DNA of 64,000 nucleotides from positions 175,556 through 239,555 of the forward strand of contig JAHELJ010000001.1 of assembly GCA_024644235.1 (NCBI GenBank). The letters run 5' to 3'. The notes beneath the pieces were generated by a model. That model had not been told where the DNA came from and searched no databases. It saw nothing but the letters and a program-made list of their open reading frames with translations. Position 1 is the stretch's first letter. The number at the start of each line of letters is the position of its first letter. This document shows, piece after piece, positions 1-9,689 of the stretch. The position numbers and the translations under genes were made by a program. Source of the stretch: Lewinellaceae bacterium (GTDB lineage Bacteria > Bacteroidota > Bacteroidia > Chitinophagales > Saprospiraceae).

Positions 1-467
1 GGTCGTCCAAATCCAGCTGGCTCCCCGTTCTCATTAGTGAATTGTATATCGCCAAGTGAAAAATACCTCAGACTAAAGCCAATGGATTGCAAATCATCCA
101 ATCGACGATAACCAGCCAGATATGCCAGATACACATCCTGAAGGCCCAACGATCTCAACCAAGGAGAATAGGTTGCCGAGATTGCAAAATCGTTGTCAGC
201 AAATGCCAACTTCGAGGTATTTACATGCATACTATTGGCATCGGCCGAAATAGCAACACCGGCATCTCCCATGGCACCGGTCCTGGCGTCCGGAGTAATG
301 CGCAAAAACGGCACTGCCGTTGGAATTGCGTTCGGACAGTCGCTACCATCTGGTAAAACGTACTTGCCACTTCCCGGAGAGGTTTCCACGCATTGTGCTT
401 GAACATCGAGGCCCAAAAATATCAGGATAAAGCTTATGGCAAGGGTCAAAATTGGTGTTCGTCGCAT
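1..467 (-). CDS. porV: PorV (LptO), type IX secretion outer-membrane shuttle protein, partial (C-terminus beyond window start)
   Basis: The gene runs off the left edge, so only about 155 N-terminal residues are visible. It opens with ATG at 467 and a clear signal peptide (MRRTPILTLAISFILIFLGL, then a DVQAQ cleavage region). After a short cysteine-containing linker comes the block AVPFLRITPDAR followed by GAMGDAGVA, which is the N-terminal hallmark of PorV. In the type IX secretion system, PorV is an outer-membrane FadL-like barrel that binds the C-terminal domains of secreted cargo and brings them to the sortase PorU. Here porU lies directly upstream on the same strand, the known partner arrangement. 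A match to the Bacteroidota -7 element (TATATTTG, minus strand 505-498) sits just ahead of the start, so porV may also be transcribed on its own. The family call is firm; the missing barrel cannot be checked. Confidence 0.93.
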   Translation of the reverse strand, partial: MRRTPILTLAISFILIFLGLDVQAQCVETSPGSGKYVLPDGSDCPNAIPTAVPFLRITPDARTGAMGDAGVAISADANSMHVNTSKLAFADNDFAISATYSPWLRSLGLQDVYLAYLAGYRRLDDLQSIGFSLRYFSLGDIQFTNENGEPAGFGR

Positions 468-497
468 CAGTAAAGCTCGTTGTTAAAAAATTGGTCG

Positions 498-505
498 CAA
501 ATATA
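498..505 (-). promoter_or_regulatory. Possible -7 promoter element for porV
   Basis: Minus strand reads TATATTTG, an exact fit to the Bacteroidota -7 consensus TAnnTTTG, about 30 bases before the porV ATG. I see no TTTG at the usual 17-21 base spacing upstream (nearest is a TTG about 25 bases away), so this is only a partial promoter match. Confidence 0.35.
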
Positions 506-541
506 ACGAAATGCCTTCCGTTTTAGTTTGCAAGGTTTGGA

Positions 542-3500
542 TTAACGCAAGATCACTAGTTTCTGTAATTCGCTCTCATTATTGACTTGCCTGCCAGATC
601 CGTCCGTAGTGCGTACTTTCAAGCGATAAATGTAAATACCATTTGCCAATGGATCTCCAAAGTGATCTCTGCCATCCCATTTGATATCTCGAGACAATCG
701 GGACGATGACTTTACTGTCTTCTGCAAAGTATGTACCAATCTGCCGGACACGGTAAAGATGTCAACACGAATGTCTAAATCTTGGTTTGGGAATGCATGC
801 TCAAACTGGAAGCAGGTATTGTCTGTAAATGGATTGGGATAGTTTAAAACATGCTGCAGAGCCGCTTCCGACTCATCCACAACGAGAAACTCTGTAAAGC
901 TCGTGCTTGAATTGTTAGCAATGTCCCATGCCTTGACTTCTATCGAGTGCAAACCCAGTTCGAGGTTGTTCAATGGATAGGTAACAATCCCACTGGTATG
1001 ATCATCCTGAGCTGCTTCGTAGAAATCATTGAATATCAAAGTGTTTTGCGCATTCCTATCCAATACTCCAGTCAAATCGTGGCCAATACTATTGCCAATC
1101 ACATTGATTCCATTTTCGTCTGAAAGATGGATAAGCAAAACAGGGTTTCGATCAGTCATCCCACCATATACAAAGTTTTCATCATCCATAAATAATTGAA
1201 TATCGGGTCCTTGTGTGTCATTCAACCCGGCTTCATTTGTTCCACCCACGATGATTTCATTGTACTGCCCCTTAGCATCCAGAGGAGTTCCATTTTCCGC
1301 ATAGTAACTGATCTTGCCTTGGCCAAAGACATAATTGATGTCCTTTGGGATCACGAAGGTGAAGGAAAAACGGCCGGCGTTTACACTAGCTAAACCTTTG
1401 AAGATGACGCTCTTCTGTAGGTTGAAAGAGCGTTCGAAACTCCCTTGATCTTGAGCTAATGTCCTTAAGGTAAGAGCTTTATCATAAATAGTTGGGTAGA
1501 TCTTTCCATTAAAGGCTGAAGCAATCTGTCCTGTATGATCCACAATTTCACCTGTCACAGTTACTTTGCTTAAGGCTTTCAACGTATCGGCGGCAGCGGT
1601 CGAAAGGTCTTTCCCATTTATAGTCAAGGTGCGAACGTCGTATTGTGGAATTGCCAAATGCATAGCTGGATCACCAAGCAGTGTGAATTTTCTCGCATTC
1701 GAGCCCAATGTGTCTGCACTGTTGGAATTTTTCGAATTGATCAATATTTGACCAATCGTCGGGATGCGTCCATTCACAGGTTTAAACAGATTGTCGAAAA
1801 CAGAGGCAGTGAGCCGTTCATTTGAATTTGCATAAACTGCTCTAACGGTGGTAAATAGAGCAATTGACCCCCCTTGTGGATTGGTAAGAGAGTATTCTCC
1901 TGCACTGATCTTTCGAGGATTGTCATACCCTGCAAACGAACACGTGGCAGTGATTAGGAGAGGAAGCTTTTCGGGATTTTGCCACTTATCGATATCCTCG
2001 TGCTGAAGTACTCTTTCCTGGGCCCAGCCATTTGATCCACCATGACCGATGTAATTCACCACCAATTGCCCTTTAAACAAGTTTTGGTTTATGGCATTCT
2101 TTGCATTTATGTTAAAAACACCACCTGGAGTATTCTCTTGTTCAAATGCATCAAGGTAAACTTTATTAATATTTAAATAACTGTAATTGTGCTTAATGTC
2201 TTCAGCTATTTCATCTGCTGCGTCGAGATGACGGCTTCCATCCTCGTCATCTGCAACAAACAGTATGTTGGTGCGCCAATCTCCCAAAGTAGCCGGCTTG
2301 GTCTCGTAATCAATGATCTTCTGGACCACCAGATCTGCTTCGTCTGCTGTCCTCACAGCAAGTCTACCAACGGCAATATCCAGTGCACCCCGCAGATTCG
2401 CACCCTCGCTATCGCTTAATAGGGCGTAATAATCATCAGTCGGATACGACAGTATTGGGTCAAAAGATTCTTCGGTTTCAAATACGGGCACAAATGACTC
2501 ATTATTCAGGTTGTCGTAGATATGTCGATAGTCAAACGACCCATCACCGATTAATACCAGAAAGCGGAAATGCTCAGACCTGTCATAGATCATCTTGGCA
2601 AAATCACGTATCGCAGTTGGGTCAGTTTTCCCCGACGAGAATTCATTAAATACCTGACTGATCGAGGCTGAAGCGACGGATAGGTTTGAGAATGACCTCC
2701 GATGCTCCATCAACTTCGACGCTGCCCGTTCAAAATCTTCGTGATAAATAATCAAGTAATCTGCACTTTGTATAGAATGTAGATTTTGATTTTCCACCAG
2801 ACCGATACCATCTGGAACTTTGCAGTCGGAAAGGCGGAAGCAGGCAAACCGGGGTAAACCGTTCCGCAGATGCTTAAAGGATGCGATTCGATCGCTAACC
2901 TCGAAGTTGACCTCTAAGGGCCTCATACGGTCACTTATATCCCATATGATAAGATCATTTACTGCCCCACCAATTCGGTATTCAGATGTGAAATATTGTT
3001 GAGAGGCCAGGTCCGTGAAGAACAATGCTTCTTCGCGATAGGTGAGGTCCCTCCTCAAGTCAAGTTCGATATAGTCCAACCAACCCTCATTGTTATTGCC
3101 ATTTGCAGGATAGGTCACCATCACGCTTGGAGATGATGTGGCTAGAAGTACCTGATCTTTAATCAGCCCATTCTTGGCATAGTCCTCTTCTATGTTACTT
3201 ACTATAGCCCTGGAAATACTCTTGGAAAGTATTTCACCGCCCAAATTCAAATCAACCTGAGAAGTAATCGGAGACCTTGCCGCAAATTGCATTTCGACTG
3301 CAACCGGAGTCGATAAATCAATCCCCCGAAAATCAAAAAACTGGGTAAAATCCTTAGACCTTTCTGTCTTGAAAAAATCGCCTACCCAATTCTGACCAGA
3401 TCCCTGTAAGTTCGCATCGTTAGCAAAATGTAATAGATTATATTGATCTACCTCATAGTGCTGAACATCATTATATCGCATCGAAATGTACTCGGCGGCA

Positions 3501-3991
3501 TCAGGGCTTTCTTGCATAACCAACCGGGCACCATCATCAGCTCCAATTTTGAGAAAATAGTAGTTGATCTCATCAAAGGCATTCATTTTAATATCGAAGT
3601 TACCATCGATTGAATCGAAGGTAAAGTCCTCTGGTCCCTCGCCATAAAATATGACGTAGTCCTCCGTGTCGAAATTTCCATCGCCCTCACCAACAACCTG
3701 GATGGATAGTTCCTGAAGATCTTCGGGCCTTGAAGCTGCATTAGCCCGGGGTAAGGTGCCTCCTCCATGGCCGAAAAGCTGTATCTGCCGCGGATCAATG
3801 GTGGTGGGATTGATACCTAATGATTGTAGAAAGGCATTATCTAACCTGAAAACTCCAGTCTCTGACACTCCGATCTTGTAGATCTTCCCATCAGACAATA
3901 CAGAATTTTCGGTTTGTGCCCAAAGTGAGGAACAAACTAGAAGGAAAATCAGGAATAGAATCTTTCTAAGTAAACGGTACGGTTGCTTCAC
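542..3991 (-). CDS. porU: PorU, type IX secretion system sortase (C25 cysteine peptidase family)
   Basis: PorU is the cell-surface cysteine protease that removes the C-terminal signal of T9SS cargo and attaches the cargo to surface glycolipid. The gingipain-type peptidase fold is shown by the catalytic His in NYIGHGG (His650) and Cys in ITATCSF (Cys684), the same roughly 34-residue spacing as gingipains. The C-terminus has a beta-sandwich ending with NYPNPF, a DGRD turn and NGIYIYRL, the usual T9SS-type tail. The open frame extends to 4096, but that overlaps the end of the upstream gene and puts about 35 residues ahead of the signal peptide. I favour the GTG at 3991, which gives MKQPYRLLRKILFLIFLLVC as signal peptide and 1149 residues. 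porV follows 74 bases downstream. Function is well supported; the start is a judgement. Confidence 0.93.
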   Translation of the reverse strand: MKQPYRLLRKILFLIFLLVCSSLWAQTENSVLSDGKIYKIGVSETGVFRLDNAFLQSLGINPTTIDPRQIQLFGHGGGTLPRANAASRPEDLQELSIQVVGEGDGNFDTEDYVIFYGEGPEDFTFDSIDGNFDIKMNAFDEINYYFLKIGADDGARLVMQESPDAAEYISMRYNDVQHYEVDQYNLLHFANDANLQGSGQNWVGDFFKTERSKDFTQFFDFRGIDLSTPVAVEMQFAARSPITSQVDLNLGGEILSKSISRAIVSNIEEDYAKNGLIKDQVLLATSSPSVMVTYPANGNNNEGWLDYIELDLRRDLTYREEALFFTDLASQQYFTSEYRIGGAVNDLIIWDISDRMRPLEVNFEVSDRIASFKHLRNGLPRFACFRLSDCKVPDGIGLVENQNLHSIQSADYLIIYHEDFERAASKLMEHRRSFSNLSVASASISQVFNEFSSGKTDPTAIRDFAKMIYDRSEHFRFLVLIGDGSFDYRHIYDNLNNESFVPVFETEESFDPILSYPTDDYYALLSDSEGANLRGALDIAVGRLAVRTADEADLVVQKIIDYETKPATLGDWRTNILFVADDEDGSRHLDAADEIAEDIKHNYSYLNINKVYLDAFEQENTPGGVFNINAKNAINQNLFKGQLVVNYIGHGGSNGWAQERVLQHEDIDKWQNPEKLPLLITATCSFAGYDNPRKISAGEYSLTNPQGGSIALFTTVRAVYANSNERLTASVFDNLFKPVNGRIPTIGQILINSKNSNSADTLGSNARKFTLLGDPAMHLAIPQYDVRTLTINGKDLSTAAADTLKALSKVTVTGEIVDHTGQIASAFNGKIYPTIYDKALTLRTLAQDQGSFERSFNLQKSVIFKGLASVNAGRFSFTFVIPKDINYVFGQGKISYYAENGTPLDAKGQYNEIIVGGTNEAGLNDTQGPDIQLFMDDENFVYGGMTDRNPVLLIHLSDENGINVIGNSIGHDLTGVLDRNAQNTLIFNDFYEAAQDDHTSGIVTYPLNNLELGLHSIEVKAWDIANNSSTSFTEFLVVDESEAALQHVLNYPNPFTDNTCFQFEHAFPNQDLDIRVDIFTVSGRLVHTLQKTVKSSSRLSRDIKWDGRDHFGDPLANGIYIYRLKVRTTDGSGRQVNNESELQKLVILR

Positions 3992-4043
3992 ATTATCTAT
4001 ACTAACGGATCTCAAAGCTAAAACGTTAGGTCGCCATTGCCTA

Positions 4044-6995
4044 TTATTCCTCGAATGTCCGCACATCGACTTGTAGCTTAACTTCCAAATTATCAATTAA
4101 GAATTCACTCCGTTCCGGATTCCAAACATAAACCTGCACGTGCTCCGCTCTGACAAGATCGATTGGAATCTCAGACGCATATTGAACAATTGACCATTCA
4201 GCTGGGTTCATTGAGTTCATTCCTCCAAAAGTATAATCCTTACGATAGATCTCAGTATTCTGTCCATCTCTGATGCTGAACACAATTTTTCCTCCGTGAG
4301 CATCCGACCTTGGCTTCACAGAGAATCTAAAATCTATGTACGATAGTTGCCCTTCGAGCTCGGATAGCTGATAATGAAAAGTGGAACTGAAAGGTCGACC
4401 ACCCATATTCTGGCAGTGATTTCCATTCGGCTCGATTTCGATGAATTCGTCATGTTTGTCCCAGTTTGTTGGTGTCAGCTCGAAATAATTGGCACTTTCA
4501 ACTGCCCATTCTGCCCTGCTGTGACGAATGCAAACCAAGCCCTCATACCTTTCTTGAACCAAGGTGTCTCTTATAATGTAGTACTGATTTAATATTGAAG
4601 CCAGCTTTTGCTCGGTAGTTAAACACAAATCGCGTGACCAATAAGTGATGGTGTCGGGAGCATTAAATATCCACTCGCGAAATCGTGGAAGATCATAGTC
4701 ATCCAGAAATCTGTCCGTAAGCATATCATTAGCGCTGACTTGATCAATAGTGTTTACTAAGTGTGCACCCATTCCGGCTGTATTGTCGACCTCAAATGCC
4801 CTGTCTGATTGAGATATTGTGAATAGCAGCTTAGCCAGAAGCAGCGTGAAGACAACGCATGAAGGAAGTAGCCCTATCTGGAGGTATGTCCACAATCCAA
4901 GTAAAACTATAAACAGCACCCCAGAGATCAGAAGGCCGTTCCATAGCGGCCCGGGTTCAAACCAAAACTTTACTTTGTTGAAGCCCTCAGGGAGGATTAC
5001 ACCTGTCAGGTTGCCATCGACCAATTCAATCCGGGCTTCCCTTTGATTCAAAGCAACCCGCCACGCAGGATGTGTATTTTGATTTAGGACAAGCAGTTTA
5101 GGAGCATCTAGATTAGCTTCCATTTCTATTTCCTGGGGAAGAAAATTAGTGATAGTGATTGTTCTTGTCAGGTCAGATTCGGGGAAAGAGTAGTAGCCGT
5201 TGTCTGCCGGATTTGGAGCCTTTAAAGTAGAAAGATAGAGAAATGGCTGCTCAAGACTCTTGGAATAGAGTTCTGACTTTTCAAAGTCGATAAAACCTGA
5301 ATATTGAAAAGGAGTGTAACCATCCCATCCAATTCGTTTATACAGGGTATTTGTATTACGATATATAGAATTTACTTGCAAAGTACGGTCGGAGTTGCTG
5401 ATCAGAATATCGGAGAGTGGCGGTTGAGGGAATCCGTTGGGTAGGTTATTGACACAGATTTGCACGGCTTTCAACTCTTCACTAGCAAAGACCGAAACCC
5501 TCCCGGAAAGTTGGGTCGACGCGAAGAGTTCTCCGATGAAAGCTGCTAACAGAGCAAACGATATCCACGAGACTTTGAAGTAGGAAATAACCGCTAGACT
5601 ACCGTACAAAATGAGATAGACGCCGCTTTGGAACATCACGGCTGCTTGCACCGAATCAACCCTAAGCTCTAGAACCTCATAAATCAATGATGGCTTTGTC
5701 AATGCAATTGCAAGGATGACCAGTGAAGCCAAAACACTGATAATCAGAGCCATCCTTCGTATGAGACTTCTGATATGAACATGGGGTTGGTTTAAAATAT
5801 CTTGCAGTGCCCTGCAAGCGATCAATAGCAAACCGAGAATGAAGAAGTAGCGGAATAAACTTGGAAATCTGAAAAGTTCAAAAAACGGCAAGATATTGAG
5901 AAGCTTCCTAAAAGGTAATTCAGCTCCTAAAGACAGAAGCAGGAAAATTAAGGTGATGCACCACCAGGAAAGATTAGGTCTTTTTCTGAATTGCTTGAGA
6001 CTGTATCCAAGTGCAAACAGAACCGGGATAGTTATGTAAACTGAAATCATTGATTGGTCGGCATCCCAAAACGAGGGGTAATCGTGAACGGAGGCAAATG
6101 GATAGAAGAGACTGATGAGATGTTTGAAATAGAAAGATCCTTCGATGACCTCAGTACTTGCCAATCCGGCTCCCCTGTCAATGAGGCCCCTGAGCTGCCA
6201 TAAACAGACAATCGCCACGGAGCTTATTGCAGTAGCAAGCAATCCGAATCTGAGCCAGCGATGGAAAAAGCTGAGATCAAGGCTGTTTCTGCTCCGCCAT
6301 GCTCTCACTATAAATATGCCTATCAGAACATAGATGCAAACAATGCTATAAGCAGCATAGCCACCTGTAAGAAGCATAAAAAGTGTCAGGCAAAATGAGA
6401 GCGCATCTTGCCATCGATAGCTTTGGGAAAATCGATCAAACGACACCAACACATGAGGCAGCCAGGCTCCGGCAACGATCCAACCCACATGCTGGGCGTT
6501 GCCAATGAAGAAGCCGGTTAAGGGAAATACGAGGGCTCCAATGCTCGCAGCATTGCGTTGTATTCCAAGGTGTTTAGCCAGTCTGAAGAAACCTACAGAT
6601 GCTACCAACAGATGAAACAGGTATTCCAGATTGAGATCGTAAAGAGAGTATCCACCAAATAAACCCAGCAAGATCCCGGGAGGATACCATGTTTCGGGAA
6701 TACTTCCATGCGCAAACCCCTGGAATTGAAAGGGATTCCACCATGGTAAAAACCCATTTCGTAGGCATTCTGCCGTATAGTATCTCCAGGGAAGAGTGAT
6801 ATCAATGGCATCCCACTTTAGGGAATGCTGGAAGAAAGAGATCTGCCAAAGACAGAGGAGAATTATTGTCAGAATAGCTGCAAAAAGAGGGAGTTTTCCG
6901 ATTCTGGGAAGAACACTATGCAACTCCGGTTCGTTCAATAGAAGGCGCTGTTTGCCGGGTAAAATTAAATCAATTAAGTTTATTTCTTGTCTCAA
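4044..6995 (-). CDS. YfhO-like multi-pass membrane protein (predicted GT-C-fold)
   Basis: A 983-residue protein with roughly a dozen hydrophobic segments between about residues 35 and 480, a soluble stretch, two more membrane segments near 690-725, and a soluble C-terminal region from about 725 onward. The N-terminal part (membrane segment, then a loop with WNPFQFQGF and ETWYPPG, then AQHVGW) is typical of the YfhO family. Those proteins have a GT-C-like fold and, in Firmicutes, help attach sugars to lipoteichoic acid. What the Bacteroidota members glycosylate is not established. The start is TTG at 6995; no ATG is available nearby. It sits 52 bases upstream of the preferred porU start on the same strand, so the two are probably co-transcribed with porV. 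A link to the glycolipid to which PorU anchors cargo is an attractive inference only. Confidence 0.8.
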   Translation of the reverse strand: MRQEINLIDLILPGKQRLLLNEPELHSVLPRIGKLPLFAAILTIILLCLWQISFFQHSLKWDAIDITLPWRYYTAECLRNGFLPWWNPFQFQGFAHGSIPETWYPPGILLGLFGGYSLYDLNLEYLFHLLVASVGFFRLAKHLGIQRNAASIGALVFPLTGFFIGNAQHVGWIVAGAWLPHVLVSFDRFSQSYRWQDALSFCLTLFMLLTGGYAAYSIVCIYVLIGIFIVRAWRSRNSLDLSFFHRWLRFGLLATAISSVAIVCLWQLRGLIDRGAGLASTEVIEGSFYFKHLISLFYPFASVHDYPSFWDADQSMISVYITIPVLFALGYSLKQFRKRPNLSWWCITLIFLLLSLGAELPFRKLLNILPFFELFRFPSLFRYFFILGLLLIACRALQDILNQPHVHIRSLIRRMALIISVLASLVILAIALTKPSLIYEVLELRVDSVQAAVMFQSGVYLILYGSLAVISYFKVSWISFALLAAFIGELFASTQLSGRVSVFASEELKAVQICVNNLPNGFPQPPLSDILISNSDRTLQVNSIYRNTNTLYKRIGWDGYTPFQYSGFIDFEKSELYSKSLEQPFLYLSTLKAPNPADNGYYSFPESDLTRTITITNFLPQEIEMEANLDAPKLLVLNQNTHPAWRVALNQREARIELVDGNLTGVILPEGFNKVKFWFEPGPLWNGLLISGVLFIVLLGLWTYLQIGLLPSCVVFTLLLAKLLFTISQSDRAFEVDNTAGMGAHLVNTIDQVSANDMLTDRFLDDYDLPRFREWIFNAPDTITYWSRDLCLTTEQKLASILNQYYIIRDTLVQERYEGLVCIRHSRAEWAVESANYFELTPTNWDKHDEFIEIEPNGNHCQNMGGRPFSSTFHYQLSELEGQLSYIDFRFSVKPRSDAHGGKIVFSIRDGQNTEIYRKDYTFGGMNSMNPAEWSIVQYASEIPIDLVRAEHVQVYVWNPERSEFLIDNLEVKLQVDVRTFEE

Positions 6996-7046
6996 AACAA
7001 AATCGTTGGGATGATTATTTGTTGTTATCGACTTTTGGCACGTCTA

Positions 7047-8048
7047 ATGGTAAAGGCACTACCATTTTGCGCAGTGCTGTTAGTGGGTAACTATACTATG
7101 GCTCAGGATCCAGTTTTCAGTCAATTCTATGCGGCACCTCTCGAACTAAACCCCGCATTCACAGGCGGTACAGAGGGTGGTAAGATCGGGCTGAATTACC
7201 GGAATCAATGGCCAAGACTCAATCAGGCATATGTGACGTACTCCGCTTCTTACGATCAATTCTTTCCGTTTATCAGCAGTGGTTTTGGAATTTCAGTTCT
7301 GACCGATAACGCTGGCAGAGGACTTTATAAGACTACAGATGTGAGTCTATATTATGCATACGTATTGAGAGTGGACCAAACCCTACAGATCAGGTTTGGA
7401 TTAGAGGCAGGTATGATTAACAGCAGAGTGGATTGGTCCCGTCTAATCTTTCTTGATCAAATCGATCCGGAGTTTGGTCCGATCAGTCCGGGAGGATTAC
7501 CCTACCCATCGGAAGAAGTGCCACCAGAGACAGGTACAAGTTTGTCCGTTTTTGATATATCGATGGGTTTGTTGGTTTTCAACGAGACTTTCTATGGTGG
7601 ATTGGCACTAAAACACATGAATGCGCCGGAATTTTCATTCCTAAAGATCAATACGGATCTTACTGGTACTGGACTCCCTATGAGGGTGTCGGCACATGGA
7701 GGGGCTGAGTTCGACGTTCTTTCCTTGGGAAGGAGGGGAAGTGTGTTTGTTGCCCCAGGCATCCAGTACATCAGGCAGGGCGACTTTAGTCAACTCAATA
7801 TTGGCACGATTTTTAGGTATGATAAGGTCGGAACTGGTGTATGGTATCGACACACCAGTACCAATCCCGATGCACTAATTTTCATGTTGGAAGGACGTCA
7901 AGACCAATTCCGGGTGGCTTATTCGTATGATATGACACTGTCTAGTCTTGGTGATACGGGAGGAGCACATGAGGTGAGTTTCATAGTAAATTTTGACTAC
8001 GGAAGTAGCGAATCGAAGTATAATGATTGTTTCAATCTATTTAGGTAA
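7047..8048 (+). CDS. PorP/SprF-family type IX secretion outer-membrane protein
   Basis: The mature N-terminus reads AQDPVFSQFYAAPLELNPAF, which is the signature opening of the PorP/SprF family (about 300-350 residues, predicted outer-membrane barrels). PorP is a core type IX secretion component, while SprF homologues help secrete particular adhesins and usually sit beside the adhesin gene. No large adhesin is next to this one, and gldJ follows, so a general T9SS role is more likely than an adhesin-specific one, but this is inference. The frame is open from a TTG at 6987; I prefer ATG at 7047 because MVKALPFCAVLLVGNYTMAQ is a well-formed signal peptide. ATG at 7011 is an alternative. The gene is divergent from the YfhO-like gene with about 50 bases between starts. 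Confidence 0.88.
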   Translation: MVKALPFCAVLLVGNYTMAQDPVFSQFYAAPLELNPAFTGGTEGGKIGLNYRNQWPRLNQAYVTYSASYDQFFPFISSGFGISVLTDNAGRGLYKTTDVSLYYAYVLRVDQTLQIRFGLEAGMINSRVDWSRLIFLDQIDPEFGPISPGGLPYPSEEVPPETGTSLSVFDISMGLLVFNETFYGGLALKHMNAPEFSFLKINTDLTGTGLPMRVSAHGGAEFDVLSLGRRGSVFVAPGIQYIRQGDFSQLNIGTIFRYDKVGTGVWYRHTSTNPDALIFMLEGRQDQFRVAYSYDMTLSSLGDTGGAHEVSFIVNFDYGSSESKYNDCFNLFR

Positions 8049-8124
8049 TAGAAAGGAGTAGTTTAGCGTTAATGCTTCGTACGTTGATGGCTAACCAAAA
8101 AAAATAAATCTTCAACACAGAACG

Positions 8125-9627
8125 ATGGGAAAGTACACGAATTTTTTGTTTTTCATTTTGGCTCTTGGACTAACCGTTACGAGCTGCAAACAGTCGGACA
8201 GATCCGCAACTACTGGTTGGAAGTATAATGATCAGAAGTGGGGTGGATTTGAGAAACTCGACTATAAAGGGCAGATCACTGCTCCAAATTTGGTACTGGT
8301 GGAAGGAGGTACTTTCACAATGGGCATGACTCACGAAGATGTAACCTATGAGTGGAACAATGTTGCTCGAAGGGTCACAGTGCCAACTTTTTACATCGAT
8401 GAGACTGAGATTGCCAATATTGATTATCGTCATTTTGTACACTGGACGGCTAACACCTTTGGTGAAAGCTATCCTGAGCGATATCGTGATGTATTACCCG
8501 ACACACTGGTTTGGAGGGAAGAATTAGCGTACAATGAACCATTAATCGAGACATACTTCCGTCATCCGTCGTTTGATGACTATCCGGTAGTGGGCGTAAA
8601 TTGGAAGCAGGCAAACGAGTATTGCAAGTGGAGAACGGACCGGGTGAATGAAATGCTGATGATTGAAAAAGGAATATTAAATCCAAATCCGGAGCAGAAG
8701 GACGCTGACAACTTCAATACCAAATCTTACCTGGTAGGGCAATATGAAGGCAATGTGAAGAAGAATTTGAAAGATCAGGTATCGGGTGGAGAAAGAAAGG
8801 TGAAAATGGAGGACGGAATTTTTGTTCCTGACTACCGACTTCCAACGGAAGCTGAGTGGGAATATGCTGCTCTGGGCCTAATTGGTAAAAAACTTTCCAA
8901 GCAAGATGAGTTGATCACCGATCGACGGATCTATCCGTGGGATAACAATACAGCAAGATACAAGCGGCACGACCGACATCAGGGAAAAATGTTAGCTAAC
9001 TTCAAACGAAGCAAAGGGGACTACATGGGTCTGGCAGGAAAACTTAATGATAACTCGCCATATCCTGCACCAGTAAGATCATATTGGCCTAATGATTACG
9101 GGCTCTATAATATGGCCGGAAATGTCAATGAGTGGGTAGGAGATATTTATCGACCGACGACAAGTCTTACTCTTCGCGATCCCGATGAGCATGATCTGAG
9201 CCCCTACCGTGGAAACCGTTTTTACGAGTTGGAGCGCGATGAAGAGGGTAATCTACTTGAGAAAGACAGTCTGGGGCGTTTGAACACAAAATTGGTGGAT
9301 TCGTTGGCTTCAGCTCAAAGAGATAACTACCACAGAGCTGAACTCTTAGATTACCGTGATGGCGATGAAGACAGTTATTCAGTTTATGAATATGCAAACA
9401 CAACATTAATCAACAATAGATCACGGGTAATTAAGGGAGGTTCCTGGGCCGACAGGCTATTCTGGCTGGCACCGGGAGCAAGAAGATTTAAGGATGAAGA
9501 AAAGTCCGACAAAACGATTGGTTTCCGCTGTGCAATGGATCGTCTTGGTTCTCCCGTTGGTAATGATGGAAAGGGTGGAAACTACTTCAAGCAGACAAAA
9601 ACCAAGAAGAAGAGACGTTACAAATAA
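8125..9627 (+). CDS. gldJ: GldJ-like gliding motility/T9SS lipoprotein (SUMF1/FGE-sulfatase fold)
   Basis: A 500-residue lipoprotein: the signal peptide ends in TVTSC, with Cys21 as the lipid-anchored residue. The next segment, TGWKYNDQKWGGFE, is characteristic of GldJ. The remainder is a formylglycine-generating-enzyme (SUMF1) fold, with VLVEGGTFTMG near the start, RLPTEAEWEYA in the middle, and NEWVGD plus SRVIKGGSW and IGFRCAMD toward the end. GldJ and its relative GldK form the outer-membrane lipoprotein ring of the gliding/type IX machinery; they are structural rather than enzymatic. The C-terminus is a basic tail (KQTKTKKKRRYK). A strong hairpin terminator follows at 9649-9679, so the transcript probably ends here. 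GldK is the main alternative, but the TGWKYND segment favours GldJ. Confidence 0.88.
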   Translation: MGKYTNFLFFILALGLTVTSCKQSDRSATTGWKYNDQKWGGFEKLDYKGQITAPNLVLVEGGTFTMGMTHEDVTYEWNNVARRVTVPTFYIDETEIANIDYRHFVHWTANTFGESYPERYRDVLPDTLVWREELAYNEPLIETYFRHPSFDDYPVVGVNWKQANEYCKWRTDRVNEMLMIEKGILNPNPEQKDADNFNTKSYLVGQYEGNVKKNLKDQVSGGERKVKMEDGIFVPDYRLPTEAEWEYAALGLIGKKLSKQDELITDRRIYPWDNNTARYKRHDRHQGKMLANFKRSKGDYMGLAGKLNDNSPYPAPVRSYWPNDYGLYNMAGNVNEWVGDIYRPTTSLTLRDPDEHDLSPYRGNRFYELERDEEGNLLEKDSLGRLNTKLVDSLASAQRDNYHRAELLDYRDGDEDSYSVYEYANTTLINNRSRVIKGGSWADRLFWLAPGARRFKDEEKSDKTIGFRCAMDRLGSPVGNDGKGGNYFKQTKTKKKRRYK

Positions 9628-9648
9628 ATAAACGAGTTGAAGATATGG

Positions 9649-9679
9649 GTCCTGTCAGGCAGTCTGGCAGGACTTTTTT
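9649..9679 (+). terminator. Intrinsic terminator after gldJ
   Basis: GTCCTGTCAG (9649-9658) pairs with CTGGCAGGAC (9664-9673) through ten base pairs with one G-T wobble and a five-base loop, followed directly by six T residues. It lies 21 bases after the gldJ stop and inside the apparent 5' extension of the murF frame, which argues that murF starts later, at 9690. Confidence 0.85.
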
Positions 9680-9689
9680 ATTTTTCTAC

